The translations under genes and the position numbers were made by a program. Positions 20,882 through 35,000 of a stretch of 64,000 nt of DNA are shown piece by piece. Each line of letters opens with the position of its first letter. Positions within the stretch are counted from its first letter, which is position 1. The stretch lies in assembly GCF_001949145.1 (NCBI RefSeq), contig NW_019091522.1:389244-453243 (forward strand), written 5' to 3'. The notes below the pieces were generated by a model. That model ran no database searches. It saw only the letters and a program-made list of their open reading frames with translations, and had not been told where the DNA came from. The DNA is from Acanthaster planci. Lineage: Eukaryota; Echinodermata; Asteroidea; Valvatida; Acanthasteridae.

Positions 20882-21854
20882 NNNNNNNNNNNNNNNNNNN
20901 NNNNNNNNNNNNNNNNNNNNNNNNNNNNNNNNNNNNNNNNNNNNNNNNNNNNNNNNNNNNNNNNNNNNNNNNNNNNNNNNNNNNNNNNNNNNNNNNNNNN
21001 NNNNNNNNNNNNNNNNNNNNNNNNNNNNNNNNNNNNNNNNNNNNNNNNNNNNNNNNNNNNNNNNNNNNNNNNNNNNNNNNNNNNNNNNNNNNNNNNNNNN
21101 NNNNNNNNNNNNNNNNNNNNNNNNNNNNNNNNNNNNNNNNNNNNNNNNNNNNNNNNNNNNNNNNNNNNNNNNNNNNNNNNNNNNNNNNNNNNNNNNNNNN
21201 NNNNNNNNNNNNNNNNNNNNNNNNNNNNNNNNNNNNNNNNNNNNNNNNNNNNNNNNNNNNNNNNNNNNNNNNNNNNNNNNNNNNNNNNNNNNNNNNNNNN
21301 NNNNNNNNNNNNNNNNNNNNNNNNNNNNNNNNNNNNNNNNNNNNNNNNNNNNNNNNNNNNNNNNNNNNNNNNNNNNNNNNNNNNNNNNNNNNNNNNNNNN
21401 NNNNNNNNNNNNNNNNNNNNNNNNNNNNNNNNNNNNNNNNNNNNNNNNNNNNNNNNNNNNNNNNNNNNNNNNNNNNNNNNNNNNNNNNNNNNNNNNNNNN
21501 NNNNNNNNNNNNNNNNNNNNNNNNNNNNNNNNNNNNNNNNNNNNNNNNNNNNNNNNNNNNNNNNNNNNNNNNNNNNNNNNNNNNNNNNNNNNNNNNNNNN
21601 NNNNNNNNNNNNNNNNNNNNNNNNNNNNNNNNNNNNNNNNNNNNNNNNNNNNNNNNNNNNNNNNNNNNNNNNNNNNNNNNNNNNNNNNNNNNNNNNNNNN
21701 NNNNNNNNNNNNNNNNNNNNNNNNNNNNNNNNNNNNNNNNNNNNNNNNNNNNNNNNNNNNNNNNNNNNNNNNNNNNNNNNNNNNNNNNNNNNNNNNNNNN
21801 NNNNNNNNNNNNNNNNNNNNNNNNNNNNNNNNNNNNNNNNNNNNNNNNNNNNNN
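20882..21854. other. Assembly gap (N, 973 positions)
   Basis: All bases are N. Nothing can be said about the content, and open frames that cross it are meaningless. Its length may be an estimate from read pairs. Confidence 0.99.
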
Positions 21855-22652
21855 GTTTTAGGAAATCATTTTTTTCGGCACAGACCTAACGTAAATCGGG
21901 CTCGGTGTTATAATAACAGGCACTCTGTGGTAAAATGTATGACATTAATGACACTTCCCTGGAACTAACATCTCGCCTTAGTTACAACACAAAAAACCGC
22001 GCGTACAGGGGCCGTCTTCAATCAGTTGCAATGTTATGTTGAGATTTCGCTCATTATCACCTAAAAAGGGGCGTTATCATTACAGGCGTTTTGATCGTGT
22101 GAGAGCACATTAAACTATAAAGGGCAAGGACGACAACAGAATGCGGCTGGCTGTATAAAGATTGCACCGGTAGTAACTTTAATACATGAACGGGGACAAA
22201 TTCTAGGTTCAATCACTCGGCAGCGTCGTAACTGAGTCCTTCACAGGGGTATCACCCGTATTTGAAATGGCACAATTGATAACTTAGGTAACCACCACGG
22301 GTAATCCTTCGATTTCAAAACTGCCTTACGAGTTTCACTGTCGATGATCTAAACATTTGAGGGCCGCAGGACGATGCACGCACAGTGGTGGATCCAGCAT
22401 TTACCAAAAACGGTGCGGGGAATGGGGAGCGCCTGCTGTTTAAGAGAAAGTTAGCGGCGCCCTTAATGGAGTTGAAACGTGAGCATATGATTTAGCGATT
22501 TTTTGTCTTAAAATCCATTAAATGACAGGTTAACAGGAAAAAGACACGAGGAAAGAAGGGAAAGGAATCTTTCTAGAAAAAAAATCAAAGGTGTGGAGTG
22601 ACTGGTTCGCCGTTGATCTACTGGTGCAGAAATCAGTTATGGAGGTCGAGAC
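21855..22652. other. Intergenic sequence, nothing recognised
   Basis: This stretch between the gap and the MITE is slightly richer in GC than its surroundings. I see no exon, RNA gene or repeat with definable ends. Confidence 0.4.
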
Positions 22653-22826
22653 CATTGGCGTAGCCGGGGGGGAGGAGCACGTGCCCCCACAAATTCCCGG
22701 TCTCCCCTGAAAAAAACGGAGGAATGGATATTGAACAAGGCTGACCAAAAACTTGCCCCCAAAAACACGCCACTGAAAGCTGCCCCCCAGTAAAACACGA
22801 GATAGGGCCTACAATGTACGCCACTG
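22653..22826. mobile_element. hAT-type MITE, copy B (8-bp target duplication GTCGAGAC)
   Basis: A 174-bp relative of the element at 4299-4500. It starts CATTGGCGTAGCC, ends GTACGCCACTG, and is flanked by GTCGAGAC at 22645-22652 and 22827-22834. The shared interior includes CACAAATTCCCGGT and the GGAGGAATGGATATTGAAC block. Perfect flanking duplications show that both copies are complete insertions. The two differ by small deletions in the C-runs. Confidence 0.88.
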
Positions 22827-22834
22827 GTCGAGAC

Positions 22835-25800
22835 AGAGTACACGGCCAGAGACTATCCCTTCCTCCGTGGTTAGACCTACGACATTGTCAACCACAGTTT
22901 GTATCTAAGAAACACTGCCGTGTACGAGACAGCACAAGGATTATGTTTTTATAAATAAGTTTCCTCCTCATGAAATCACACAAGTTATGATCATCTTTGT
23001 CGGCCAATTCCCCATTTCGATCACCACACAAAAACCACAAGCATTAATTAAACGAAACGAAGCCATTCTCCCCCTCCGGATTGTTAATGTTTATTCTCAA
23101 TCAAGAAGCCATCTCAATCTAACAGCACATTTTACCCCGAAGTTGTTACAATAACCGCTACTCCTTACACGGCGCCTACAACAATTAAGCATCTTCAGTT
23201 TGGACTGTTTTAAAGCAACAAAATATGCACGTTGGTTTTGTTTTTGGTTGAAAATCAATACAGGTCAACAATGTGTGGTATTGTTGCTAGTAATGTAGCC
23301 ACTAGAATTCAGTTAATTCAGTGTATATGCTGTTCCTTTAAAACATTCACAATGAACTAGTGGTCTAAGCTACTATTTTTTACCCCAATAAAACCAATTT
23401 TGTTAAAAAATAAAACAAATATTAATCAAATAGTATTTTTTCTGTCTACCATATTTAAACCAATAAGTTACATGAAAATAATTTCAGCATAACTACCTTC
23501 CTTAAACCCAGCAAAATTTGATTTTGTTATAAACACCACAGTTGTGTAATTTACATATTCCTGTACATGTTAATTTGTTTAATAAAGTCTTTTCTATTTT
23601 AACCAAAGTAAGAGATCAGCACATCTGAATATTTACACATCTTGGATTCACCCTTTAGATATTATCTAAACAGATAAGAAAATAATAACCCTAATCATGA
23701 TACTACGCACAATGTATCCTGAATATCCTCAAATACCATCCTTCCATTGCAATAAAAAAAAATCCAATGTTTCGACTGAGGTGGTGCTTCTTTAAAAAGA
23801 CAATTTTACTCTTACAAAACAACATCCAAAAGGCCTTGTATTACCCCGAAATGAAGATGGGGTTTAATCAAAGAAATTTCAATAAGAAAGTGCACAGAAA
23901 TAAAAAATACGCTCATTCCTCATCAGGACCATCAAAGCACTATAGACGAGTATACCAATTTTCCTACACTATTTTTCATTTCATGTCAATTTTTTTATCC
24001 TGCCGCATTTGTAATGGACTAAACTGATCTAAGCTATGTGTTATTTCACCTGAAGTGGATTTGGTTACAAATGCTAAAATTCATATTTTTAATCCTTAAT
24101 TTTCACAAAGGCCATATTTTTCAAGGTTCATATGAAAGATACACAAATCACGTCTCAAAATTAATTTTTCTATATCATTAACAAGCCAAGACTACATCTT
24201 AAACATTTGCGTCACAAGTACCCTGATTAAGCTGATAAACTGTTGATAACAATCTCAAAAGCAATTGCCCTGTGAAATTTACACTCAAGATTTCTTTTCT
24301 CAATCAAGCAAAATCTATTTTAAGATATGGTGGTGATTATGCCGTAACAGTTCAAAAGATATAAAACAGGGGTTTGAAAAGAGCGAAGCTGTTAATAGTG
24401 TAGCCTTCCCTACACCATGACAGAAAATTTTTTTACTGTTATTGTAGGTCATGTACTCCCCTGGTATCATTGGTTCTATTTATACCTGCAGGCTCACTTC
24501 TTCCCAACCACATTCTGATAAAAAAAAACCTAAGTGGGTTGAACAGCTCAGGTGGACCAGTGAAATGCAAGCTCTTCCAAAGTGCCCTCTTTGGTTCACA
24601 CATGGAGTCCATGGATGTATGTTCTTATTGCTGAACTGGGAAGCAAACGATTACGCAGGCCATCACATTCAACGTAGGCTGTATTCCGATAACCAGGCTA
24701 TGGCTGCAAATTATGTGTGAAATCATTGCTAGTGGCTAAAACCATATACTGTAGAGAGTGTGTTCTGGCCAGCTGTAGCCAAGTCATTTGCAATCAGCAT
24801 ATGCCAGTATTTTAAAAAGTTCAGTATTAACCAGACAAATTAAAATACATACAGCAGAATCAGAAAAAAAAAATCTGCAACATACGTCACATGTAATGAC
24901 TTCAGAAAAATCTCCCTTTTGAAATGAGTGTTTGAAAATTCTACAAATGATATCCACGAATATTCAAACCATAATGAAATTGGCCATGAATGTGAAGGAT
25001 ACATTGATAAAGTTTACATTTAAATACAAGATCAATTAATGTGGCAAAATGCATAGTTCTACACTGTACTGTCATATAAATTTTGAACATGTAGTTAATG
25101 TCTACGTCAGGAACTAGAGTATACATGTACATATAAATGCATGATTATGCAGGTTAAAATTTGAATGAAAGACAATATGTTTAAGGTAAGGAACTGGTGA
25201 ATCTTCAAAGTAAGAAACATCCCTCAATCAATCCAAATTAAAGTCACACCTTTATACATCTGATCGGTATTAGAAGAAAGGCAGAAACTATTCATTGTGG
25301 GCAGTAAATATACTGATTATGAAGGCTGAAAATGAACAATTGAATTTTTCTGACAAAAGTCTGCACTAGGCCCCCACCATCACAAAGACCTACAGCCCTC
25401 TAAGTGAAGGCTGATTATTTTCACAAGGTCTCATCTCTTGTTTGAAGTCATGAATGGATCAATCCACTGCTTGCACTTGACATATGCCACACCCATCTCA
25501 TGAGCACATTCATGACTTATGCTATCAATTCACTCACTAGTCAGGGAGCTTTAAGCATTGAAGACTCGGCAATGACCTTGGAAGTAGCTTCCCTATAATT
25601 AGTAAATAAGCTTAAATTGTTGAATATGCAAATTCTGCATGTTAATAACCATGACCAAACATCAAAAGGGGCTTGGCCTTTGTTCATGATGTGCAGTGAA
25701 GGGATTTCAGGAAAAAAATGCAATCAGAACAGATGCCAAAAATGACAGAAATTACTTGCTTCATGCTTTTAATTCTGTATAAAAAATCATGCTAAACTAA

Positions 25801-28800
25801 AGACTCCCTCATAACAATACTTGTAATGTGATATGTCTGAATAAAATGGTTTATACTCATGTCACTAATATTTTAAACAGAAAATAAATCATCCGAAGGT
25901 TAATACATATCGAAGTTTTCTGCATTGATGTGCTTTTTTTCTTCATGTCTTTGTAGTTTAAAGGTGAGAGTTGACATTCTGCAGACAACCCATTTAAACA
26001 AAACAAGTACGTTTTTGAAGCATTTCAGAAAAATGTCTGAAAAGTAACTTTTCAAATGAAGCAAAAAGTCAAAACCAAAAATACAAACAAATTGAGCAAA
26101 ATGTAATGAGGGTTTAAAGTGATGCCTCTGTTAAGAAATGCTTATAAATTAACCGGCAAAAAGAAAATATTCCTGGCAGCAAAGGATTTTGTCTGCCTAA
26201 AAAAAAAAGGATCAAACACATCTTCAGAAATATTAGCAGGATCTATACGGTGATAAGTATATACAATTCACATAGCTCTGAGCTCTACATTTTGACCAAC
26301 TGCTGGTAGCTAAAAGGTAGCCAAAATAGGGTACAGGGTAACAAGGATTTCTGGCCATTTTGAAAACTGGAGGGGAAAATGAAAGGCCATCAAGTGCAAT
26401 TGTGGTGTGGTTGCAGTAATGGCTGTGTTTCCACACTCTTCGGCGGCTGCCATTTCAACTATTATACAAAATTGCTACCCAGTAAAGGCCAAAAAGTGTG
26501 ATCAGTGACTACCAAATGTGTTTTAAATAAATAATTGGAGAAGTCAACACACAAAAAAGGCAATGAGAGCCCAAGTGGTTACTTTCAGGCTATCAAGCAG
26601 ATTTTTTGGAAAGCAGCATTGAGGTCAAATAAAGAGGAGTAAGTGGTGATCACACAAACAGGACAGCTGATACTGCAGAAAACGACAAAAGCTTGAACGG
26701 GCAAGCTGTAGACTGTAATAGGACAGTCAAAGCTCAACACTCAGCCAAGCACGTCTGCAGTTTTTGCGATGTTTCAAAATAAGAAAGAAATTTCAACATA
26801 GGTTTTTCAAAAGTCAGCCTCAATGTAAATTCCAATGCAGTCATAAGGCAAAGCAAATACCCATCCACCAACATGCCCAATCTTTGAAAACCAGTACAAA
26901 ATAAACCTTCATACACCAAGTTATTTACACCCAGAGAAAACACACTTGTAAAAAATAGACTTTATCAAGTATAATTTAAAGTTTAAGTTCTTGTGGTTTT
27001 TTTGCTTTGTTTGTACAGAATCTTGTTCAAAAAGAGAGAAAGAAAAGGGGCATGTACAGAGGTAACTAAAAATCAAATATAACTAAAGGTTTTCTGGGGT
27101 GGATGTTAAAACATGTATGAGGCAAAGATAAACCATTAAAAAACACCAAAATAACACTTTTATTTTCTCCCAAAATAACTCTCGGAAATTATTTTGTTTT
27201 TGGTTTCAAAGTGAAGCTTAGGATGTTATCTTTTCCAAAACTGAAATCCTGATTCAAATGTGATGGTGTGTTGCAAAGACATTTTCAATTACGTATTACC
27301 ACTCATTTTTTGTTCCATCCAATACACGTTTAAAAAACAGTTTATCTTATAAGAGCATGCAGTCACTGAATTCAAATCCTAAATTATTACAAAATTACTC
27401 GGATTGCTTACTTCTTTCAAATTTCTTTACAGTTTTGAACTTGATGAAGCTAAGCTTCTTTCAGAAGTCAATGGTTGCTTATTGATAGTTCCAGAGTTGA
27501 ATGAGTTTGGGTTAGAGAAACCCACTTCAGCTGAACCTGTTGATTTTATCTCCGGTCAATTTGTAACAAGGTGCTGACCTTAAATTAACAACTTCTGTAA
27601 CAACCGCTTTGAACTGGTTCAGGATCCCGTCTGTTTGTTGATGGAAAGTAATAAAAGAAGATTTAACATGAACGAATACTGTTTGAAATGACAAAATTAT
27701 AGCATTTTTTTGTGTAAATCACACTGGACAGAATGAAAAAGCATTTGTTCTATGTAATCAAGATTATCTCTGCAACACATCAGATTTAAATTAAGTGTTT
27801 ACAGTGAAGTGAAAAAAAACCATCCTAACCATTAATATGACAGCCAAAACAATTTCTGACAATTATTTTGGGAGACGCTGCAGGCTACTTTATAGTTATG
27901 TAGCTTTTTGGGGGGGGTCTTTACCCTGTACATCCCACAAGAGATCTAGAGCATATGCCATGTGCACAGACATAATTCAAGGAAAAAAAAAGTCTATCAG
28001 AATAAGGCATTGGGAATGCTCCAGCTTTCAGTATTTCTGAAAACAAGGTGAACAATTGTAAGCTTTTTAAAGATGGTGCAAACCACACCACTGGATTTTT
28101 CCAATAAACAGTACGTGGGCCAGCCACTTCCGTTGTTAATTTGGTGGATCTTTGTTGTTTCTTCTGCTGATGAACAAGGTGTGTGATGGTTTCCTGTCAA
28201 TGGAAAGTTTCAAGAAACTGGGAACTGAATAGGAAAGGTGAGTTCAGAGAATATCAAAATACTTTTTCTCTGTGTAATAAAATTTAAAGAATGTTTAAAA
28301 TATCACTAAGATATATCCCTATAGTTACCAGTGTTTTGTTGTGCTTTTTTCAAGGTACAATTTTCTTTTCGTCTTTCTTCTCTGGCGATGAACATTTTTA
28401 TTTTTAAGGCTAAACAAAATGATATATATTCCAGAATGCACATAATAAAAAAATACTCCTCGCAAAAATCAGTTTGTAACGTCGCCTTTTGTAATCTTCA
28501 GTAGTCTGTCATTTGTGATAGCTGGGTTACAGAAAAGTGTACCTGTTTTTTGAAGCCAATCTGACCTAGTTCAATTCTTAGCAGGCAACAATTTCTGCGA
28601 AGCAAGAACAGTCCCTAAGCTGACTTCAGGAAGCAACCAGCCACAGACAAGTGTGTAAATTACACAGTTTTGGCTGGTCATCCGCAGAGGAAAATGTTAA
28701 GAATAAGCCATGCTCCACAACTCTGGCAGGTTTTCAACTGCAACGAACTAAAATTAATTCCAGATTTGACGAGTCAAAATTAGCAACTATTGTTCAAGTG

Positions 28801-29011
28801 TTTTCTTCCACACAATGAGTGCTAAAAAAGTATACAAGTATTTTCATTGTGGTTGTCAAGATTTCTCTTGTCAGCTTATATAACATAGTTGATGTCATCA
28901 CACGCGTCTTGCCTTGCTACGTCTTATAAATACAGCAGGCATGTAGGATGTCACTGTAGTCAAACTGCACGTTATGTCCCGACATGTTTGTTATCAATAC
29001 AGTCAGTGTCT
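22835..29011 (-). other. 3' region of the diacylglycerol kinase gene and intergenic DNA
   Basis: Long AT-rich stretch downstream (on the minus strand) of the DGK stop codon, with no other coding exon recognised. A minus-strand AATAAA at 28397-28402, about 610 bases past the stop, is the nearest clear poly(A) signal I noticed; a longer 3' UTR is possible. Short open frames here, including 24451-24720 on the plus strand, resemble nothing known. Confidence 0.4.
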
Positions 29012-32000
29012 CTACATGCGTATGTCACTGGGATCCTCCTCCGATATGCTGGGTCGAGAGAAGAAGTTCCGAAGCCCCGGAAAGCTCTTCTTGGGTGGCG
29101 GGCCAATCAGCATGGGAGTTCTGTTCTTGTGCGTTATTGCAATCTGTGATTGGATCGGGCAAAAGTAACATTGTCAATTGTGGATTAGGCTGTGGACAGA
29201 GCAAGTGAAATTATATTCAGAACTGTATCTTGTCAAAGCTTGAGCCTTTGTCGACCTCAGCCAACATGTCAGGCTACATTCATGATATATTATCATATTC
29301 TTTATGTCCTTTGGCGAGACAAAATACCACAACTGACTGAAGTCTAGCATGAGCTAGAGATAGGCAAACTTGCCCCTGGCTTTAATACACAAAATTATCC
29401 ATCTGATTACTCTCTGTTTAGTGGGACTTTGACCCAATAGGAGTAACCAGTAACCTGTTGCTTTTGCCTGGTATCTGACAAATCCAACTGGCCTGGACGT
29501 AAGCCCTATGCAAATCCTTGGCTTAGGTCTCCCATCTAAGAAACATCACAAAAACAAGAGGCTCTGACAAAAGTCGGATGGAGCAAAGTCACAAAGAGCT
29601 CCTGTTGAGTGACATACCGTGCAGGGAGGCTGGAGCCAGGGTTCGCCATCTATCTGCATCGGGAAACGCTTCAGGATGCGGATGGTCACTGTGGAGCACT
29701 GGGCCAGCCGTCGACCCGAAGAGCGGATACCAGCTTTGACCTGACCGGCATGAAGGGCACTCTCCAGGCCAATGACCTCAATCTTTTTGTCTCCAATGGC
29801 TGAAAGGAAGGCAAGGCAAAAGATTTAACAGCTTCTCAAATCTTGACTTGACCTCAGATTTCTGATTTTGCCTCTGACTTTTTATACCCCAGCAAAAGAT
29901 TCGAAACTTTGGCTTTGTACAATACAGAATTTGAGGCCCCAGCCACAGTGAAAGGAAACATTCTTAGCCAAAATCCTTGAAGTCAGCGCTTAACTTACTG
30001 GAGACTGACACTGAACAGGTGAGAAGCCAAAATTTAAGGAATGCAAACACTAAGGAAAAACAAGGGCTTGGCCTTTTTGAGAGCAATAAACTTTATTTCA
30101 GTTAGACACAACCTGTCAGGGTTCTAGCTGCAGCTCAGTCTCAAAAGAAAACCATGAAGTGGTAATACCATGATTGAGTTTCTGTACACTGATCCAACTG
30201 AGAGCCAACAACAAGAATCAGCTGGAACACACAGAAGAAAAGCTTTGAAAAGTGATCCAGAACTTGTTTTTCCCTTCAGTTGCCTGAGTCACAGTATGCA
30301 TGGAAAGAGCCCCTCAGACCCAATCTGTGCTGTATTGTTGGTCATAAATCTTTGGCATCAAAGGGCCTTCAAGCATAAATGATGCACAGTTTGCCACTTT
30401 GTAGAAATAAAAAATAAAGGATTTGTAACCATGGTATTTCGCATTGTCAGACTGTTACTTGTGACAAACAAGACCAGCACAAACTTAATTAGGCAATACA
30501 GCAAGCTCTGCAATCCCATCCAAGCAAAAGCTAAACAGAGCAGTCACCCTAGAGGCTAGATGCACCCAACAAACCAAATTAACAACATGAAGTCCACTGC
30601 ACCCACTTCAGTTCAAGAAACACTTTGAAGGGCAATGAAAGGCCCATCCCATCCCATTGTGTGGCCTATTTCAGAAAACTCTGCACAGGGATTCTTTCAT
30701 TTTCCGCATGAGCAAAGGCCAATCAGTGTTAGGTTTTGCTTATAGATCAACAGGGTACCCGATGTCAGTGTTTATAGGACGGAAAAAAAATTGCCACCAT
30801 TCTTCAGAGAGGCAACAACCTGTAGTTCAGGATTCAATTTATGCTGCAAAATCTTGAGACATATATTTTGGTAACTAGGTTGTACAGGAACTAATGCACA
30901 TCGTTATCTTTCAATATGGTTTAAAAAAAGAGTTATCTTGATGTAGCAGACACCTGGGCCTCTTCCAACAGCAAGAATTAAAGCAGGAAATACATGTCAG
31001 CCAGGTTTTCTTTTAAATCCAAGTTGCTGACAAAACCCACATGTACATTACAAACTTCACCACTTGGTTTTTGCAAGGCAACTTACTTACAGTTACACAT
31101 GAAAATTTCACAGCTTTGACTTCACATCCAAATTCACAGAAATGTAATTCTTACAAAATAACAGGAAATTCCAAGATAAGCTCATTTGATTCATTCCAGA
31201 CATAACACATTTATTACAGAAGGTTATCGCTGCCAATTATCAAGGTGTTTGTGCACTGACATCAATGAAGCAAATCTTGATACCCAAGTACTCCCACATG
31301 TACTGAATGCAAACAACAAGGCAGGTTGAAAGTTCTTGAGGTCACTGACCCCAAGGGTTGCCAGTGACAACAAGCCTTGTGCAAGTCAAGTTGAGTAAAA
31401 TCTGGTATAATGAGTTATGTGATTGTACATAAACATAACAACTTGATTTCCCCAGACTAAAAGACACTGTTGCTATACCTCATGATTTGGGGAAAGCTTT
31501 TGCATAGCAACCACTATCTCTGGAATAGACTGGTTCCTATGTGCCCCTCTTATCCATTAAAAATAATGTATTGGTGCACGGTGTCTCTTATGTCTCTTGT
31601 GATTATGAAGAATTCAAATTGTTATGTTCATGTGAATCTAAAGAACTCAGTGTACTTCCAACTTTATTCAAATTTAACTCGCAAAAGGCTTATTCACTGC
31701 AAGTGGACAATGACTGTAACAACTGTGGGTCACGTGATGTGGAAGGGTCCACACGTTTTTTGAGAATTTGGAGCAGTGGAGGCGAACTGCAAGGATTATT
31801 CAGTATTCAGATCTAAAATCCACTTTCTTAAAACTCCAATTGATTTTTTTAAAAATCAAGGTGTCATTTGTACTGTAACAATGGAATAATTAATAGACAA
31901 GAAGCTAGGATTCTTTGCAAAGCGTGGGGGGCAATTTTTGGTGAACTGCAATGTGAATGTGAGCCATGTAATCCACCCCGAGCTGAAGTGCACACTCAGC

Positions 32001-35000
32001 GAAAGAGAGACAGGTGGTATTAAGTTTTCCAATTGGGGTTCTTGCACACGTTCTGCGTGTACGCAAAGACCACGCATTCCGGAATAAATTTGTAGCACGT
32101 ACTCAGCGTGCTCCACGTCAAACGTGCATATACTTGCGTGCCCAAGCGGTGAGTTGGTACCAAAGAAGTGTCAGTTTCATTTACAAGCACGCCTTCTTTT
32201 GTACCGCTCAGAGTGGATACTGCTTGCTGTCTCTCTGTCCACATTTTATCCAACAATTGTTGACTGCTGTGATGTGAGACACAACAGTTTCAAAACCCAA
32301 GGAAGGGAAAGCACCTGAGCCTCGGGCACTATGCGTACCCAAGGGTGTTAAAAACTTCAGACCATACATCACAGCATTCAAAAATTGTGTTGTCATATCT
32401 CTGTCTTATGATGTTTTTCACCTGTTTTTCTGGGGGAGATTAAGGGCCAAAAAAAGGAATCTTTGAACATTAGCAATTAGTAGTCATCAATTAGCACGTG
32501 CGTGCATGCACGTAATATGATAGCAACGTTGGCAGATGTGACATCTAACAGTGAGTGTTATTGCCCTGTCTCATGATCATTCTTGGCAAATGAGAAAAAA
32601 CAGTATTCAAGACAGAGGTATGACAAATCATATTGTTAAAATTTTTGCTTGCGAGTAACTTATAATATGTCATTATTGTTTGTTTATTTCAACCTGGTAT
32701 TTTGCCTCAGGGTGCTATGCATCCCTCAGGTGCTTAAAACATCAAATACCACATCACAGCAGTCAACAATTGTTTTGTCATACCTCTGTATTACGGAATT
32801 TATTCAAAAAAACAAGCTCTGAATCTCAGAAGTTCAGACGACGACAGGCCTACTGAAAAAACTTCACAATTAACACAACAGACATAAATGATATTGTCAA
32901 AGAATGCACTGTTCCCTCGCTTTCTTCAAATGCGTAAACTTTAATGTGAAAGTAGTGCGGGTACCAGTGAGTACAAGCTCACGTCATGAAGTCTGGGTTA
33001 GTGGTCCCTGCATTACCTCATATGCTGCGAGGACTGGAATGAGTCTGTTATACAAGTGCAACCACTGATCAAATTCCCTGGTAGCGTACGCACAAAACGT
33101 ATTATGGGTACCACGCAAAACTGACTAAATGAGCGACAATGGTCGCTCTTGAACTTCCTGAAGCTTTTCTGTCTCATGGGCATGCCATCGGTAGAATAAG
33201 ATGTCTCACGGTGAGTGTGATATATAGATATATCACCCTGTCATGTGATCGTTCTGGGCCAATGAACAGACGGTATCCAAGACAGAGGTATGACAAATTG
33301 GATTATTGCCTTAAAGTGTATTTTAAATATCTAATGAAGAAACTGAATTCCAACCTGTACACATACATGGAGACACTGTAGTGTACGTGTTATGCCTGGG
33401 GATTTGGTAGCGTGGGATAGGAGTTCGGGGATGGGGGTGTGGCTAGGTGGCGAGGGGTTTTGACAGAATGGAATGTGAATCAGGTCAGGTGAGGTGCAAA
33501 TTTGTTAGCATGGGGTGAGTGTTTATTGGGTGGGTGGGGATTTGTTGGGGGCAGGATGGGGTTTGGGGGCTATCAAAGATTGAGCAAGTTCTAATATTTC
33601 TGTGTTTATATGCTCTCAACACTTCACTTGGATTTGATGAAATATTCACATATGTGGTATGTTTTACATAGCCACAAGTTTTTGGAAAGTGGGAGGAAAG
33701 ATCACAAACTGATCACAACCTAGGTCACTGTGTGTGTGGCAAAAGACAGAGAAAATGCAGTGTTTCATCTGTTCGTGGAAATGCTTAATGTAGCAAGGGG
33801 CCATGATGTCTTCGCTGTTCCAGTTTTCATGCAAAGGTTACAACCAAAGTAAAGAGTAAGCCTTGAAACAGCTGAAGGCTTCTTCATTTACAATAACATT
33901 GGAAAAAATAGATTCAACTCAATGTGATATCAATTGTCTGGCTTTGATAAATTCTTTAACAATTTGTATCTAACCAATCGGGTGTAACTCACAATTCAGA
34001 AAATTCAGCCAGAAAAAAAAACCACAGTGTTGACAGTGTTGTTCCCATAATCCTACAATCTGTACATTTTGTTACCTTTCCCAGATAATGTACTGCAGAA
34101 CACAGGGTCATGATAAACTATCGTGGTGTGACTTCCTTATAGTTGCAATATTATGCATTCATGGAAGTGTAGCTAGATGCTTCGCTGTTATTTTCATATG
34201 TAGTGAATACTGTAACTGACCATGGACCAATTTCAAGAAGGCTTGAAGCTCAGAAACTTCCTAAGTGTACAATATATGTAATGAACAGCAAAAAGGAGTT
34301 GATTGCGACTGCTTCCCAGCTGATTTCTGCTAAGCCTGTCAACTTGATGAGCAAGTTTTATGTCGGGTTAAAGAGATCATGCCGAGGGCTCTAGCCCATG
34401 AGCACTGTGGAGGCGGGGGGGGGAGATGGAAGCACTCAAGACAGTTTTTAAAATGGAAAAATTGAAAGAAAAGAAACCAAAATGAGCAAGGGGGATCAAA
34501 ATTTCCAGCTTCCATAAAAACGTCTTGGGACTGCCCTCCTCCATAACTGATAGGTGGCAGTGCTCCTCCCATCCCTCCCCCCTCCCACAAAGAGATATAA
34601 CGTCCCCTGGCGACGCCCATACTATAAGACTTACACTGCTTGGCAAAGGCGAGGTCCACATTGGACTGGGTGCCGCTCACTGCTGAGTGGCCCTCGCTCT
34701 CCCGTCTCTTCTGGGCCTTCTTGGCCAGCCGTTTGCGCTTCTTGCCACTGGGCGTATCACCCCAGAGGTTGGAGCCCCCGTAGATACTGGGGATATTCAG
34801 CACGGCGATGCCTTCCAGGGAAGGGCCATTAGCGAGGTCTAGTGAGACGCCGTCGCACTTTTGAAAGAGCAAAGGAGAAATGAACGGTCGGTACTATAAC
34901 CTTAATATTTGCTAGACTAGGGGCATTTTCGAAAGGGGTGTTCATGGAGGAATATACTGGACATTACAAAATGAATCATACTTCATTGCTTTCACTTATT

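Noticed and set aside
20838-21968. Long open frames (336-376 codons) on the plus strand
   Set aside because: Almost all codons are N from the assembly gap; there is no sequence to support a protein.
24451-24720. 89-codon plus-strand open frame
   Set aside because: No recognisable family and isolated within the 3' flank of DGK.
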